Positions 19,303 through 29,232 of a stretch of 64,000 nucleotides of DNA are shown here, piece by piece. The notes beneath the pieces were generated by a model, which was not told the origin of the DNA, did no database searches, and was given only the letters and a program-made list of their open reading frames with translations. The position numbers were made by a program, and so were the translations under genes. Every line of letters starts with the position of its first letter. Positions within the stretch are counted from its first letter, which is position 1. Origin of the DNA: Pseudomonadota bacterium (GTDB lineage Bacteria > Pseudomonadota > Gammaproteobacteria > Pseudomonadales > Oceanobacteraceae); NCBI GenBank assembly GCA_030145845.1, contig JAIXHJ010000005.1, positions 1 through 64,000 on the forward strand, written 5' to 3'.

Positions 19303-19997
19303 ACTTTACCTCCGTTGCCATCCTCTGCGCCGAGCAGAGTCAGCAGTTCACTGGCCGCCGTCTGCTCCGCCGCACGGCGGCTGCTGCCACGGGCGACAAT
19401 GGCCTCCGGATATTCGGGAATACGGCATTCAACGGTAAAGACCTGCTCATTGGTCGGGCCTTCCACACTCAGCACTTTGTATTTGGGCAGGCTGGAATGA
19501 TTGCCCTGCTGATATTCCTGCAGCCGCGTCTTCGGATCCTTGATCGGGTCTTCCAGCGTCAGACTGTCCAGCCGTGACGCGTACCAGCTCAGTACCCGCT
19601 CACGGACAACATCCATGCCGGCATCCAGATACATGGCGCCGATAATGGCTTCAACGGTATCCGCAAGAATGGATTCGCGCCGGTGGCCGCCACTTTTCAG
19701 CTCCCCGGAGCCCAGCAGCAGAAAATCCCCCAGTTCAAATTCACGCGCAATCGCGGCCAGGGTGACGCCTTTTACCATACGCGCCCGCAGCCGGCTGAGC
19801 TTGCCTTCTTTGGCACTGCCAAAACGGCGGAACAGATCTTCGGCAATAATAAAATTGAGAATGGAATCGCCGAGAAACTCAAGACGTTCATTGTTAACCC
19901 CACCTTTACTGCGGTGGGTCAGGGCCAGTGTGATCAGGGATTCATCACGGAACGCATAGCCGATGCGCTGGGACAGTTTCACCAGGGGATTATTCAC
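19299..19997 (-). CDS. rnc: Ribonuclease III
   Basis: RNase III cleaves double-stranded RNA in rRNA precursors, mRNAs and antisense pairs. The 232-residue protein has the catalytic signature [15 protein letters not shown] with the metal-binding acidic residues, a second acidic helix ([15 protein letters not shown]), and a C-terminal double-stranded RNA-binding domain ([10 protein letters not shown] ... [18 protein letters not shown]). It overlaps the preceding DUF4845 gene by four bases and era by four bases. Confidence 0.97.
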   Translation of the reverse strand: MNNPLVKLSQRIGYAFRDESLITLALTHRSKGGVNNERLEFLGDSILNFIIAEDLFRRFGSAKEGKLSRLRARMVKGVTLAAIAREFELGDFLLLGSGELKSGGHRRESILADTVEAIIGAMYLDAGMDVVRERVLSWYASRLDSLTLEDPIKDPKTRLQEYQQGNHSSLPKYKVLSVEGPTNEQVFTVECRIPEYPEAIVARGSSRRAAEQTAASELLTLLGAEDGNGGKV

Positions 19998-20356
19998 TTC
20001 GTAAATTCTTTATGCTGATTAAAGCGGACGGCCATATCGACCGGGCCAATCCAGTTGCGGCGGGCTTCATACGACCAGTCGAGTGTCAGGGTGCCATTGT
20101 GTTTGCTGATTTCCAGACCCTCCAGCGGCAAGCTCAGGTCGTTCATATTCAGATGGCGGTTGAGAACAGCTTCAAACTGCTTTTTGGTCATATCGGCATT
20201 GATATCGCGCGATTCCGCCATGCTGTTCAGGATCGTGGTCAGTATGCGGTTATCCCAGAACATGGGCACCAGAGTCATCGCCGTTTTCACCACGATCACC
20301 ACGACCACCAACAGGACAGCCATTGACGTAAACGACATTCCACTCTGACGACGCAT
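19994..20356 (-). CDS. DUF4845 single-pass membrane protein
   Basis: A 120-residue protein with a short N-terminal basic stretch (MRRQSGMSF) and one strongly hydrophobic helix (about residues 12-32, rich in Val). About 85 residues then project into the periplasm. This matches the DUF4845 family encoded between lepB and rnc in many gammaproteobacteria; its role is unknown. The start at 20356 lies one base after the lepA stop, and its end overlaps rnc by four bases, so all are co-translated. The absence of lepB on its upstream side is unusual. Confidence 0.85.
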   Translation of the reverse strand: MRRQSGMSFTSMAVLLVVVVIVVKTAMTLVPMFWDNRILTTILNSMAESRDINADMTKKQFEAVLNRHLNMNDLSLPLEGLEISKHNGTLTLDWSYEARRNWIGPVDMAVRFNQHKEFTK

Positions 20357-20357
20357 A

Positions 20358-22169
20358 TTAATCATCCACCTTAAGTACCGCGAGGAAAGCAGACTGTGGA
20401 ATTTCCACACTGCCGATCTGCTTCATCCGCTTTTTACCTTCTTTCTGCTTCTGCAGCAGTTTTTTCTTCCGGCTGACGTCACCGCCATAACACTTGGCCG
20501 TTACGTTCTTGCGCAGGGCTTTGACCGTAGTACGGGCCACCACCTGGTTGCCCATCGCTGCCTGAATCGCCACATCAAACATCTGCCGCGGAATCAGCTC
20601 TTTCATTTTTTCGGTCAGGGCAGCACCACGACGGCGGACATTGTCACGGTGCATAATCACCGCCAGCGCATCCACCCGCTCACCATTGACCAGAATATCG
20701 AGCCGCACCAGTGGTGCCGCCTGGAAACGGGTAAAGCTGTAATCCAGTGACGCAAAACCACGACTGGCCGATTTCAGACGATCGAAGAAGTCCATCACCA
20801 CTTCAGCCATCGGAATTTCGTAACGCAGCGAAACCTGAGAACCCGTGTACTGCATATCCATCTGTACACCGCGCTTTTCGATGCACAGGGAAATCACATT
20901 ACCGAGATAATCCTGTGGCACCAGAATATTACATTCGGCGATTGGCTCACGCATTTCCTCAATCGAACCCGCGTCCGGCAATTTGGATGGGTTATCAACA
21001 CTCATCACCTCGCCTTTGCGCGTCACCACTTCATAAATTACCGTCGGTGCCGTGGTAATCAGATCGAGATCGTATTCACGCTCCAGACGCTCCTGAATGA
21101 TCTCCATATGCAGCATGCCCAGAAATCCGCAGCGGAAACCAAAGCCCAGTGCATCAGAATTTTCCGGTTCATAAAACAGGGATGCATCATTCAGCGACAG
21201 CTTTTCCAGCGCATCGCGGAAGGATTCAAAATCATCCGACGAGACCGGAAACAGACCGGCATAAACCTGAGGTTTGACCTTCTGGAAACCCGGCAGCGAT
21301 TTTGTGTCGTCAGCGAACTTGGAGCTGACAATGGTATCGCCCACCGGCGCGCCGTGAATATCTTTGATACCCGCCACCAGGTAGCCCACTTCGCCGGTAC
21401 CCAGATAGCCTGTATCTTTGCGCTTCGGCGTAAAAATGCCGACCCCGTCCACACCATGGTCTTTGCCGGTGGACTTCAAGCGGATTTTATCGCCTTTTTT
21501 GATGGAGCCGTTTTTCACCCGGATCAGAGACACCACGCCGAGGTAGGAATCGAACCAGGAATCGATAATCAGCGCCTGCAGCGGCGCATCCGGATCACCT
21601 TCCGGCGGCGGAATGTTAGCCACCAGATCTTCCAGTACATCTTCCACGTTCAGACCACTTTTGGCCGAGCAGCGTACGGCTTCCGTGGCATCGATACCGA
21701 TGATGTCTTCGATTTCCTGCGCCACCTTGTCCGGATCCGCCTGTGGCAGGTCCATCTTGTTCAGTACCGGGCGGACTTCCAGCCCCTGCTCGATCGCGGT
21801 ATAGCAGTTAGCAACCGACTGCGCTTCCACACCCTGAGCGGCATCAACCACCAGCAACGCACCTTCACAGGCGGCCAGGGAACGTGATACTTCGTAGCTG
21901 AAGTCCACATGCCCCGGAGTATCAATAAAGTTAAGCTGATAGGTTTCGCCATTACGGGCGGTGTAATCCAGCGTCACACTCTGGGCCTTGATGGTAATAC
22001 CACGTTCCCGTTCGATATCCATCGAATCCAGAACCTGCTCCTGCATTTCGCGGTCACTCAGACCTCCGCAGACCTGAATAAAGCGGTCAGACAGGGTGGA
22101 TTTGCCGTGGTCGATATGGGCAATGATGGAAAAGTTACGGATGTGGTCCAGTTGGCTCACAGAATACAA
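20358..22169 (-). CDS. lepA: Elongation factor 4 (LepA)
   Basis: LepA/EF4 is a ribosome-binding translational GTPase that can back-translocate tRNAs and affects translation initiation and assembly. The 603-residue protein has the GTPase motifs [17 protein letters not shown] and NKMDLP, EF-G-like domains II, III and V, and the unique C-terminal domain ending with [24 protein letters not shown] and a basic tail. It leads the DUF4845-rnc-era-recO-pdxJ-acpS gene string. Confidence 0.98.
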   Translation of the reverse strand: MYSVSQLDHIRNFSIIAHIDHGKSTLSDRFIQVCGGLSDREMQEQVLDSMDIERERGITIKAQSVTLDYTARNGETYQLNFIDTPGHVDFSYEVSRSLAACEGALLVVDAAQGVEAQSVANCYTAIEQGLEVRPVLNKMDLPQADPDKVAQEIEDIIGIDATEAVRCSAKSGLNVEDVLEDLVANIPPPEGDPDAPLQALIIDSWFDSYLGVVSLIRVKNGSIKKGDKIRLKSTGKDHGVDGVGIFTPKRKDTGYLGTGEVGYLVAGIKDIHGAPVGDTIVSSKFADDTKSLPGFQKVKPQVYAGLFPVSSDDFESFRDALEKLSLNDASLFYEPENSDALGFGFRCGFLGMLHMEIIQERLEREYDLDLITTAPTVIYEVVTRKGEVMSVDNPSKLPDAGSIEEMREPIAECNILVPQDYLGNVISLCIEKRGVQMDMQYTGSQVSLRYEIPMAEVVMDFFDRLKSASRGFASLDYSFTRFQAAPLVRLDILVNGERVDALAVIMHRDNVRRRGAALTEKMKELIPRQMFDVAIQAAMGNQVVARTTVKALRKNVTAKCYGGDVSRKKKLLQKQKEGKKRMKQIGSVEIPQSAFLAVLKVDD

Positions 22170-22238
22170 CCTGATTAGTCATTGAAATAGCGCGGATTTT
22201 ACTTGAAAGCCCGGCCAAAGGCTATGTGGCGCGTAAAC

Positions 22239-22268
22239 ACAAAAGCCCGGCCAGGGCCGGGCTTTTGT
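22239..22268. terminator. Terminator after mucD
   Basis: A long perfect stem (AAAAGCCCGGCC / GGCCGGGCTTTT with a short loop) lies 14 bases past the mucD stop and ends the rpoE-mucABCD operon. It separates this operon from lepA. Confidence 0.85.
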
Positions 22269-22281
22269 AAGCTGAGCAGGG

Positions 22282-23670
22282 TTACTCGTTAATGCGCAAC
22301 GGGATAAACATCGCCGCCCCACGGCGCACGATGCGCATCGGGAAACTGCGGTTAGCCGGCAGTGCCTTCACGACTTTGTCGAAATCTTCCATGCTGCGTA
22401 CCGGCTCACCACCGATCATGGTGATGATGTCGCCGTTCACCAGCCCGGCAAAAGCCGCCGGCCCACCACCTTTCACTTCCCGCACGATCACGCCTTCGCC
22501 GACGCTTTTGCGCTGGGCATCATTCAGTGCACCAACCACCAGCCCCAGGCGGTTGCTGACTTTCTCTTTCGGATCAGCATTGTTCATCGCCAGTTCGGCA
22601 CTGTCGGCATCCGGCAGCGTACCAATGGTGACTTTCAGCGACTTGCGCTTGCCGTTACGTACGATATCCAGTTTCGCAGTATCACCCGGTTTGATGCGGC
22701 CGACCTGATGCGGCAGATCGGAAGACAGATCAATCGGTTTGCCGTTGAAATGCGTGATGATATCGCCATTCTGCAGGCCTGCTTCTTCTGCCGGACTGCC
22801 CGGAACCACCTGTGCCACCAGCGCACCCGCCGCTTTACTCAGGCCAAAGGACTCCGCCAGATCTTTATTCACTTCCTGAATCACCACACCGAGCCAGCCA
22901 CGCACCACTTTACCGGTGTCTTTCAGCTGTTTGACCACATCCATGGCGACGTTGATCGGGATGGAGAAAGACAGCCCCATGTAACCGCCGGAACGGGTGT
23001 AAATCTGCGAGTTTATACCCACCACTTCACCATCCAGATTGAACAGCGGACCGCCGGAGTTACCCGGGTTGATCGGCACATCGGTCTGAATGAAAGGCAC
23101 GTAATTGGCGTCCGGCAGGCTGCGGCCTTTGGCGCTGATAATACCCTGGGTTACGGAGTAATCGAAGCCGAAGGGCGAACCGATGGCGACCACCCACTGA
23201 CCCGGCTCCAGCTTGTCGGAATCCCCCAGCTCCACCGTCGGCAGATCATCGGCATCCACTTTCAGCAGGGCGATATCCGTGGTTTCGTCGGCCCCCACCA
23301 CACGGGCGTCATACTCGCGGCGGTCATTCAGGCGCACGACAATTTCATCGGCGTTCTTGATTACATGGTTATTGGTCAGGATGTAACCGTCATCAGAAAT
23401 AATAAAACCGGAACCAAGGGAATCACGTTCCTGATCCTGTCCGCCGCCCTGATTCGGCACACCGAAAAAGTGACGGAAAATCTCCGGCACGTCCTGCGGC
23501 AGGCCGTACTGCTGATAATTGGCCGCCTTAACATGCTGCACCGTACTGATATTCACCACCGCCGGTGAAGTTTCTTTCACCAACTCACGGAAATCCGGCA
23601 GTTCAGCACGGGCTACCGTACTGAGCACCACCAGCAACACAAACGCAAAGTGACGGGCTATCTGAGTCAT
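22282..23670 (-). CDS. mucD: Periplasmic serine endoprotease MucD (DegP/DegQ family)
   Basis: This HtrA-type protease and chaperone degrades misfolded envelope proteins, and in Pseudomonas it restrains AlgU activation. The 462-residue precursor has a Sec signal peptide ending near ARA. The catalytic triad is visible as His in TNNHVIKNADE, Asp in TDIALLKVD and Ser in PGNSGGPL, and two PDZ domains follow. It is the last gene of the sigma-E operon, before a strong terminator. Confidence 0.95.
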   Translation of the reverse strand: MTQIARHFAFVLLVVLSTVARAELPDFRELVKETSPAVVNISTVQHVKAANYQQYGLPQDVPEIFRHFFGVPNQGGGQDQERDSLGSGFIISDDGYILTNNHVIKNADEIVVRLNDRREYDARVVGADETTDIALLKVDADDLPTVELGDSDKLEPGQWVVAIGSPFGFDYSVTQGIISAKGRSLPDANYVPFIQTDVPINPGNSGGPLFNLDGEVVGINSQIYTRSGGYMGLSFSIPINVAMDVVKQLKDTGKVVRGWLGVVIQEVNKDLAESFGLSKAAGALVAQVVPGSPAEEAGLQNGDIITHFNGKPIDLSSDLPHQVGRIKPGDTAKLDIVRNGKRKSLKVTIGTLPDADSAELAMNNADPKEKVSNRLGLVVGALNDAQRKSVGEGVIVREVKGGGPAAFAGLVNGDIITMIGGEPVRSMEDFDKVVKALPANRSFPMRIVRRGAAMFIPLRINE

Positions 23671-23689
23671 GCTTAATACCTTATTGACG

Positions 23690-24127
23690 TCATTCGGCTG
23701 AAATCGTTGAAATCTTCCCGCACCCGGGCAGGATCACAGGCTGCCAGCGCTGCTGAAAACGCCGGGCCAGCGTCCTCGCCCCGGCAAAACCGGCCGCCAG
23801 CCCAGCCAGTGCGGCAACGGCGGCTGCGCTGTCACTGTATAACTGACCGGCCAGAGCACCGCCGATCAGCCCCAGTAACGGCAGGCCATACAGCATCAGG
23901 GCACTCATCGCCAGGCCGCCGGAGGGCATACTGAGAACCACCTCCTGCCCGGCCTGCAGACCTGCGCCACCGTCCACCCACAGCCGCATCGGCCGTCCGA
24001 GTTTGCTGAGACTGTGCTGACCACAGCCGGAGCGGGCATTGCAGCCGGAGCAGGCACTCTGCTGCACGGCCTCTACCCAGACGCCGCCTTCAGCGACCTC
24101 CGCAACACGGACGATTTCCTGCGACAT
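23690..24127 (-). CDS. rseC: RseC/MucC family positive regulator of sigma E
   Basis: RseC/MucC is an inner-membrane protein encoded in sigma-E operons; it modulates sigma-E activity and has been linked to redox-related systems. The 145-residue protein has the N-terminal cysteine cluster (CSGCNARSGCGQHSLSKLG), then two hydrophobic membrane helices in the middle (around residues 75-115) and a cytoplasmic tail. It sits between mucB and mucD, as in Pseudomonas. Confidence 0.88.
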   Translation of the reverse strand: MSQEIVRVAEVAEGGVWVEAVQQSACSGCNARSGCGQHSLSKLGRPMRLWVDGGAGLQAGQEVVLSMPSGGLAMSALMLYGLPLLGLIGGALAGQLYSDSAAAVAALAGLAAGFAGARTLARRFQQRWQPVILPGCGKISTISAE

Positions 24128-24133
24128 AGGCGC

Positions 24134-25111
24134 TTATTCCTCTTTCTCCCGGTAAATAACGGAAGCCGCTATCCGGGTCATGGTAACCGCCGGCAGCTCG
24201 CCGACCGCCGTTACACGGTAATTGTGATCTTCATGCTGACGGTAACGGACAACCGCTGCCGTCGCCCCCCACTGACTGACCATCTCCGGTAAAGGTTCCG
24301 CCGGTACGGCATCAACAAACACCGTAAACGCAGCCAGTCCGTCGCTGTACATCAGACGCAGTGGCTTTTCCTGTTCCGCCATGGCACCGGCTTCCGCCAG
24401 CGTGTTGGCGGCGGTCATTTCGAAACCACCCGGTACCCAGGCAGGCACCCAGCCCGGCACCACATCCGCACCGGCATCCGGGCGCATGGTGGCCGGGGGC
24501 TGCGCGCGCGCATGGCCGTCAGCTTCCGGCTCAAACGCAGAGATGGGGATATTTTTGCCGATATCAACGTCGGCAAACTGAAACCGTTCGAGAACCTGCT
24601 GGCTCTGATCCAGCATGTCAGAGCGCAGCAGCAGGCCGCTTTGCTGATCCAGCCACAGGCGGTAGCCGTAGCGGTGTTCGTCGCGGGGCGAGACATCCAG
24701 TTCACGGGCGTAACGGCCGGCAACGCGGCTTACCCCGCCCAGGCGGAAATCATAGTATCCGGCGGCGTCGGTACTGGGTTTATAGCCCTGCAACGGTGCC
24801 GGCAAAGAAGTGTTCAGCGGTACCCCGTGCTCGCCGGGGTGAATAAAGGTGGTGTGGTCACCATGGCGGATGATCTCACGCGGGATACCGGTCAGGTGGT
24901 GCAGCTTTTCGTACTCCACCCCATCCCGGAAAGCATGCACCACCGCCATGGTCTCCCACTGACGGCTGTCGCCATAGATCAGCACGCCCTGATAATTTTC
25001 CTGTCTGAATGCCTGCGACATCCGTCCCAGCCAGTCCTGCGGGCTGCCATCCGCTGCGGCAGTCTGATGAAGACTGCACCAGACCAGTGGCAGCAGAAGC
25101 CAGCGCCTCAT
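24134..25111 (-). CDS. mucB: Sigma-E factor negative regulatory protein MucB/RseB
   Basis: RseB/MucB is a periplasmic protein that binds the anti-sigma factor and protects it from cleavage until lipopolysaccharide or lipoprotein signals displace it. The 325-residue precursor has a signal peptide, a LolA-like N-terminal domain (WLGRMSQAFRQENYQGVLIY, EYEKLHHLTG...EIIR) and a smaller C-terminal domain (PGWVPAWVPGGFEMT onward). It is two bases from mucA. Confidence 0.93.
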   Translation of the reverse strand: MRRWLLLPLVWCSLHQTAAADGSPQDWLGRMSQAFRQENYQGVLIYGDSRQWETMAVVHAFRDGVEYEKLHHLTGIPREIIRHGDHTTFIHPGEHGVPLNTSLPAPLQGYKPSTDAAGYYDFRLGGVSRVAGRYARELDVSPRDEHRYGYRLWLDQQSGLLLRSDMLDQSQQVLERFQFADVDIGKNIPISAFEPEADGHARAQPPATMRPDAGADVVPGWVPAWVPGGFEMTAANTLAEAGAMAEQEKPLRLMYSDGLAAFTVFVDAVPAEPLPEMVSQWGATAAVVRYRQHEDHNYRVTAVGELPAVTMTRIAASVIYREKEE

Positions 25112-25113
25112 GC

Positions 25114-25710
25114 TTATTGCTTCTCCTCGACGGTATCGAAGTTCACAACGCGGGCATACGGCATAATACTGCCACCATTCTGCATGGCTGCCTGCTCGGT
25201 ATGCTGCATGACATATTCCTGCAGCTTACGCTGCGCCTCTTCCAGCTGCTGCGGATCAACCGCCGGCTGTTCACTGTCAGCCACCAGCTGCGGCGCCGCC
25301 TGCAGGGCCGGCGAGGTCATCAGCGGAGACTCATTGGCGGCCAGCGGCAGTGCTTCGTTGCCGGTGTCCATCACCCGCACACCCACCAGTACCGCCAGCG
25401 TCACGGTGGCAGCCACCGCCCCTGAAGCCAGCCAGCGCATGCGGTGACCCGCGGCGGGTGCGGCAGCAACCACCGCCGGACGCAGCACATCATCCATCGG
25501 TTCGCCGGCAATGGCCTGCGCAATACCGCGGGAAAGATCCACATTCACCGCCGGCTCATCACGCATCAGGGCACCAATCATCTGATAGCGCTGCCAGCAG
25601 GCACGCATCTCATCGTCGCTCTCCAGCTGATTCAGCAGGCGACGGACTTCAAGTTCGTCAGTCTCACCGTCAACCAGGGCAGAAAGGGATTCTTGGATAC
25701 GATCGTTCAT
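25114..25710 (-). CDS. mucA: Anti-sigma-E factor MucA/RseA
   Basis: MucA/RseA is a single-pass inner-membrane anti-sigma factor that holds AlgU/RpoE inactive until regulated proteolysis. The 198-residue protein starts with the sigma-binding domain (SLSALVDGETDELEVRRLLNQL, WQRYQMIGALMR) and has one membrane helix near residues 93-112 (VAATVTLAVLVGVRVM). The periplasmic part would bind MucB. It follows rpoE by nine bases. Confidence 0.93.
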   Translation of the reverse strand: MNDRIQESLSALVDGETDELEVRRLLNQLESDDEMRACWQRYQMIGALMRDEPAVNVDLSRGIAQAIAGEPMDDVLRPAVVAAAPAAGHRMRWLASGAVAATVTLAVLVGVRVMDTGNEALPLAANESPLMTSPALQAAPQLVADSEQPAVDPQQLEEAQRKLQEYVMQHTEQAAMQNGGSIMPYARVVNFDTVEEKQ

Positions 25711-25719
25711 GATTACTCC

Positions 25720-26370
25720 TCAGGCGATGGCACTGCTGGCATCGGTCAGCAATGGCTGCATTTTTTTGTCGATGGCTTCACGGGCACGGAAAATACGCGA
25801 ACGTACCGTGCCGATGGGGCAGTCCATCACCTCTGCAATTTCTTCATAACTCAGGCCGTCCAGTTCACGCAGGGTGACCGCCATGCGTAATTCTTCCGGC
25901 AGGGCATCAATGGCGTCGAACACCACCTTCTTCAGCTGATCGCGCTGCAGCAGGCCATCCGGCGTTTCGATGTCTTTCATTTTCGCCTCGTCGGCAAAAA
26001 ATTCAGCATCATCCAGATCAATGTCGCGGGTCGGCGTTTTGCGGCCGCGGCTGACCAGATAGTTTTTCGCGGTATTCACCGCAATACGGTACATCCAGGT
26101 GTAAAACTGGCTTTCACCGCGGAACGACGGCAGTGCCCGGTAGGCTTTGATAAAGGCTTCCTGAGTAACGTCCTGGGCCTCAGCAAAATCTGAGATATAA
26201 CGGCTGACAAGGGCGAGAATCCGGTGCTGGTATTTGATCACCAGCAGATCAAACGCACGCTGATCCCCTTTCTGCACACGGGCGACCAATTGGCGGTCAG
26301 TATGTTGTTGATCTGTCATGCCCTGTTCCGATGTCGTCTGCTGCGCTGCCAGCGCCGTTGCTGTACTCAT
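25720..26370 (-). CDS. rpoE: RNA polymerase sigma factor RpoE/AlgU
   Basis: This ECF sigma factor directs the envelope-stress response. Region 2 (QRAFDLLVIKYQHRILALVSRYI, AQDVTQEAFIKAYRAL, FYTWMYRIAVNTAKNYL) and region 4 (LREL..LSYEEIAEVMDCPIGTVRSRIFRAREA) are intact. The ATG at 26370 has an AGGAG site about nine bases upstream and gives 216 residues. The ATG at 26319 would start where most RpoE proteins start (MTDQQHTDRQLVARVQ) and is a real alternative. It leads the rpoE-mucA-mucB-mucC-mucD operon and is divergent from nadB, as in Pseudomonas. Confidence 0.96.
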   Translation of the reverse strand: MSTATALAAQQTTSEQGMTDQQHTDRQLVARVQKGDQRAFDLLVIKYQHRILALVSRYISDFAEAQDVTQEAFIKAYRALPSFRGESQFYTWMYRIAVNTAKNYLVSRGRKTPTRDIDLDDAEFFADEAKMKDIETPDGLLQRDQLKKVVFDAIDALPEELRMAVTLRELDGLSYEEIAEVMDCPIGTVRSRIFRAREAIDKKMQPLLTDASSAIA

Positions 26371-26411
26371 TCGTCCTGTCTCCTGTCGTTGACTCGACCT
26401 GATTCAGAACC

Positions 26412-26439
26412 ATAGAGGGGATATTTCCGGATTAGTTCC
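26412..26439 (-). promoter_or_regulatory. Putative sigma-E autoregulated promoter of rpoE
   Basis: On the minus strand GGAACT (26434-26439) is followed after 17 bases by TCTAT (26412-26416). The sigma-E/AlgU consensus is GGAACTT, about 16 bases, then TCTGA. The -35 is good and the -10 is imperfect. Position (about 40 bases before the start codon) fits self-activation of the operon. Confidence 0.5.
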
Positions 26440-26538
26440 GCAACAGTGTATCATGTGGCGAAAACTGGCCGGTACGGCGTCTTTCTGCATCTGCGGGCCG
26501 TACACTTCTTCTTTTAATATTCTGAACTGTTCCCGAGC

Positions 26539-28146
26539 ATGAGCCAATCTTTCTGTTTTGACGTACTAATCATCGGCAGTGGTGCCGCAGGGCTGACCCT
26601 GGCGCTGTCCCTGCCCGATCATCTGCAGGTTGCCGTTATCAGTAAAGAATCGCTGGATGCCGGGTCGACACGCTGGGCTCAGGGCGGCGTCGCGGCGGTG
26701 CTGGATGCTGACGACAGCGTCGATGCTCATGTGCAGGATACGCTGATTGCCGGTGCCGGTCTGTGTCACGAACCCAGCGTCCGTTTTACTGTGGAAAATT
26801 CCACCGACGCAATTCAGTGGCTGATTGATATCGGTGTGCCCTTCACGCAGGACAAGCCGGATCACTTTCATCTCACCCGCGAAGGCGGACACAGCGCCCG
26901 GCGCATCATCCACGCCGCCGACGCTACCGGCCATGCAATATCGGCCACCCTGCTGGCCCGGGCGCAGGAAAAAGAGAATCTGCAGCTGATGCAGAACCAC
27001 ATTGCCATTGATCTGATTACCCACGAAAAACTGGGCGTCGAAGGCCATGGCTGCGTCGGCGCCTATTTCCTCAACAACACCACCGGCGATGTCGATGTGA
27101 TTACCGCCCACGCGGTGGTACTGGCCACTGGCGGCGCCAGCAAGGTTTATCTCTACACCAGCAACCCCGATGGCGCGTCCGGCGACGGCATTGCCATGGC
27201 CTGGCGTGCCGGCTGCCGGGTGGCGAACATGGAATTCAACCAGTTCCACCCGACCTGCCTCTATCACCCGCAGGCGGGCTCTTTCCTGATTTCAGAGGCG
27301 GTTCGCGGGGAAGGCGGGAAATTACTGCTGCCGGACGGCAGCCGCTTTATGGACAACTTTGATCCGCGCGGCGAACTGGCGCCACGCGATATCGTCGCCC
27401 GGGCCATTGACCACGAAATGAAACGCCTCGGCGCCGATTGCCTGTTCCTGGATATCAGTCACAAGCCGGCAGCCTTTATCCGGGAACATTTCCCCACCAT
27501 TTATGAGCGCTGTCTGGAACTGGGGATCGACATTACCCGCGAACCGATTCCTGTGGTGCCGGCCGCCCACTACACCTGTGGTGGCGTGGTGACCGACACC
27601 TCCGGCCGCACTGACATCGAAAATCTGTACGCCATTGGTGAAACTGCCTGCACCGGCCTGCACGGCGCCAACCGGCTGGCCAGCAACTCCCTGCTGGAGT
27701 GCCTGGTGTTTGCCCGCTCTGCCGCCCAGCACATTACCGGCAATACCGATTTCGACGCACCGTTCCCGCAGGCGCCAGCCTGGGACGCCAGTCAGGTGAT
27801 TGATTCCGATGAAGACGTGGTGATCTCCCACAACTGGGATGAACTGCGGCGTTTTATGTGGGACTACGTCGGCATTGTGCGGACCAGCAAACGCCTGCTG
27901 CGAGCCCGTCACCGGGTGCAGCTGCTGCGTCAGGAAATTCAGGAGTTTTACAGCAATTACCGGGTCAGCCATGACCTGCTGGAACTGCGTAATCTGGTCG
28001 ACGTGGCGGATGTTATTATCCGCTCCGCCCTGCTGCGCAAGGAAAGCCGCGGCCTGCATTTCAGCCGTGACTACCCGGAGCCACTGCCCCGGGCCTTTGA
28101 TACCGTGCTGACCCCCAAATATCTGAAGGAACTAGGCGAGCTCTGA
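26539..28146 (+). CDS. nadB: L-aspartate oxidase
   Basis: NadB is a flavoenzyme that oxidises L-aspartate to iminoaspartate for quinolinate and NAD synthesis. The 535-residue protein has the FAD-binding [13 protein letters not shown], the active-site segments GGHSARRI and [12 protein letters not shown], and the C-terminal FAD contact [16 protein letters not shown]. Length matches the family. It is the only gene on its strand between the divergent sigma-E operon and the ParD-like gene. Confidence 0.97.
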   Translation: MSQSFCFDVLIIGSGAAGLTLALSLPDHLQVAVISKESLDAGSTRWAQGGVAAVLDADDSVDAHVQDTLIAGAGLCHEPSVRFTVENSTDAIQWLIDIGVPFTQDKPDHFHLTREGGHSARRIIHAADATGHAISATLLARAQEKENLQLMQNHIAIDLITHEKLGVEGHGCVGAYFLNNTTGDVDVITAHAVVLATGGASKVYLYTSNPDGASGDGIAMAWRAGCRVANMEFNQFHPTCLYHPQAGSFLISEAVRGEGGKLLLPDGSRFMDNFDPRGELAPRDIVARAIDHEMKRLGADCLFLDISHKPAAFIREHFPTIYERCLELGIDITREPIPVVPAAHYTCGGVVTDTSGRTDIENLYAIGETACTGLHGANRLASNSLLECLVFARSAAQHITGNTDFDAPFPQAPAWDASQVIDSDEDVVISHNWDELRRFMWDYVGIVRTSKRLLRARHRVQLLRQEIQEFYSNYRVSHDLLELRNLVDVADVIIRSALLRKESRGLHFSRDYPEPLPRAFDTVLTPKYLKELGEL

Positions 28147-28217
28147 GCCGCCCTGCAGACAAAACGTATACATTTCATATATACTCCGCATAAATGGCTT
28201 ATGCGGAGGTACCATCC

Positions 28218-28442
28218 ATGGGCATCGTCAAGATTTCCGATGAACTGCACGAAGAGATTCGTGACACCAGTGCCGTGATGGCACGCTCAATCAATGCGCA
28301 GGCAGAATTCTGGATCAAAATCGGCATGCTGGCCGAATTTTACCCGGAGCTGACCTATACCCAGCTGACCCGGAAACTACTGGAAAGTCCTGATCTGCCG
28401 CTGGCACGCCTGCGTGCTGACGTTCAGGCGGAGGCTGTGTGA
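28218..28442 (+). CDS. ParD-like ribbon-helix-helix protein
   Basis: A 74-residue protein with a short N-terminal strand (MGIVKISDELHEEIRDTSAV) followed by helices, as in ribbon-helix-helix DNA-binding proteins. It has the SINAQAEFWIKIGMLAE segment of the ParD-like family. The ATG at 28218 has a GGAGG site eight bases upstream; an ATG eight codons earlier lies upstream of that site. No ParE or other known toxin gene follows; the next gene, one base after the stop codon, is map. It probably regulates its own operon, but this is inference. Confidence 0.8.
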   Translation: MGIVKISDELHEEIRDTSAVMARSINAQAEFWIKIGMLAEFYPELTYTQLTRKLLESPDLPLARLRADVQAEAV

Positions 28443-28443
28443 C

Positions 28444-29232
28444 ATGAGCGTGAATATCAAAACCGCCGCAGAAATCGATCTGATGCGCGAATCCGGACGC
28501 CTGCTGGCCAGTGTTTTTGCCATGCTCGATGACTATGTCACCGCCGGCATCAGCACCATGGATATCAACAATAAGGTCGAAGACTTTATCGTCAACGATC
28601 TGCAGTCCCGCCCGGCCAGTAAGGGTCAGTACGATTTTCCTTATGTGCTCAATACCTCGGTCAACCACGTGGTCTGCCACGGTATGCCCAAAGCCAGCCA
28701 GATCCTGCGTAACGGCGATATCATCAACTGCGATATCACACTGGAAAAAAACGGCTTCATTGCCGATTCAAGCAAAATGTACTGCGTCGGCAAAACGACC
28801 CCGGTAGCCAAACGGCTGGTGAACACCACCTATGAAGCCATGTGGGCCGGCATCCGTACTGTCCGCCCCGGCGTTACCCTTGGCGATATCGGTCATGCCA
28901 TCCAGAAAGTGGCCGAAGGCGCCGGTTACAGTGTGGTGCGCGAATACTGTGGCCATGGCATCGGCCGCGAAATGCACGAAGAACCGCAGGTACTGCATTA
29001 CGGCCGTCCGGGCACCGGCCTGACCCTGAAGCCAGGCATGGTGTTTACCATTGAGCCGATGATCAATCAGGGCGGCGCCAAACTGAAACATATGAAAGAC
29101 GGCTGGACCGTGATTACGCGGGACAAAAAGCTGTCAGCCCAGTGGGAGCACACCATTGCCGTCACCGACGACGGTTATGAAGTACTGACACTGCGCGAGG
29201 AAGAAAAAGAGGCCATGCAACAGGCTGGCTGA
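28444..29232 (+). CDS. map: Methionine aminopeptidase, type I
   Basis: Map removes the initiator methionine from nascent proteins. The 262-residue protein has all metal ligands of the family: the two Asp in NCDITLEKNGFIADSS, the His in CGHGIGREMHEEPQV, and the Glu in FTIEPMI and in QWEHTIAV. The start at 28444 is the one that fits the family (MSVNIKTAAEIDLMRESGRL). It forms a two-gene unit with the ParD-like gene. Because it is away from rpsB-tsf, where the main copy often lies, it may be a second map gene. Confidence 0.93.
   Translation: MSVNIKTAAEIDLMRESGRLLASVFAMLDDYVTAGISTMDINNKVEDFIVNDLQSRPASKGQYDFPYVLNTSVNHVVCHGMPKASQILRNGDIINCDITLEKNGFIADSSKMYCVGKTTPVAKRLVNTTYEAMWAGIRTVRPGVTLGDIGHAIQKVAEGAGYSVVREYCGHGIGREMHEEPQVLHYGRPGTGLTLKPGMVFTIEPMINQGGAKLKHMKDGWTVITRDKKLSAQWEHTIAVTDDGYEVLTLREEEKEAMQQAG

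Noticed and set aside
28218..28442. Classical ParDE toxin-antitoxin locus
   Set aside because: Only a ParD-like gene is present; the adjacent gene is an intact methionine aminopeptidase and no ParE-like or other toxin fold is seen.
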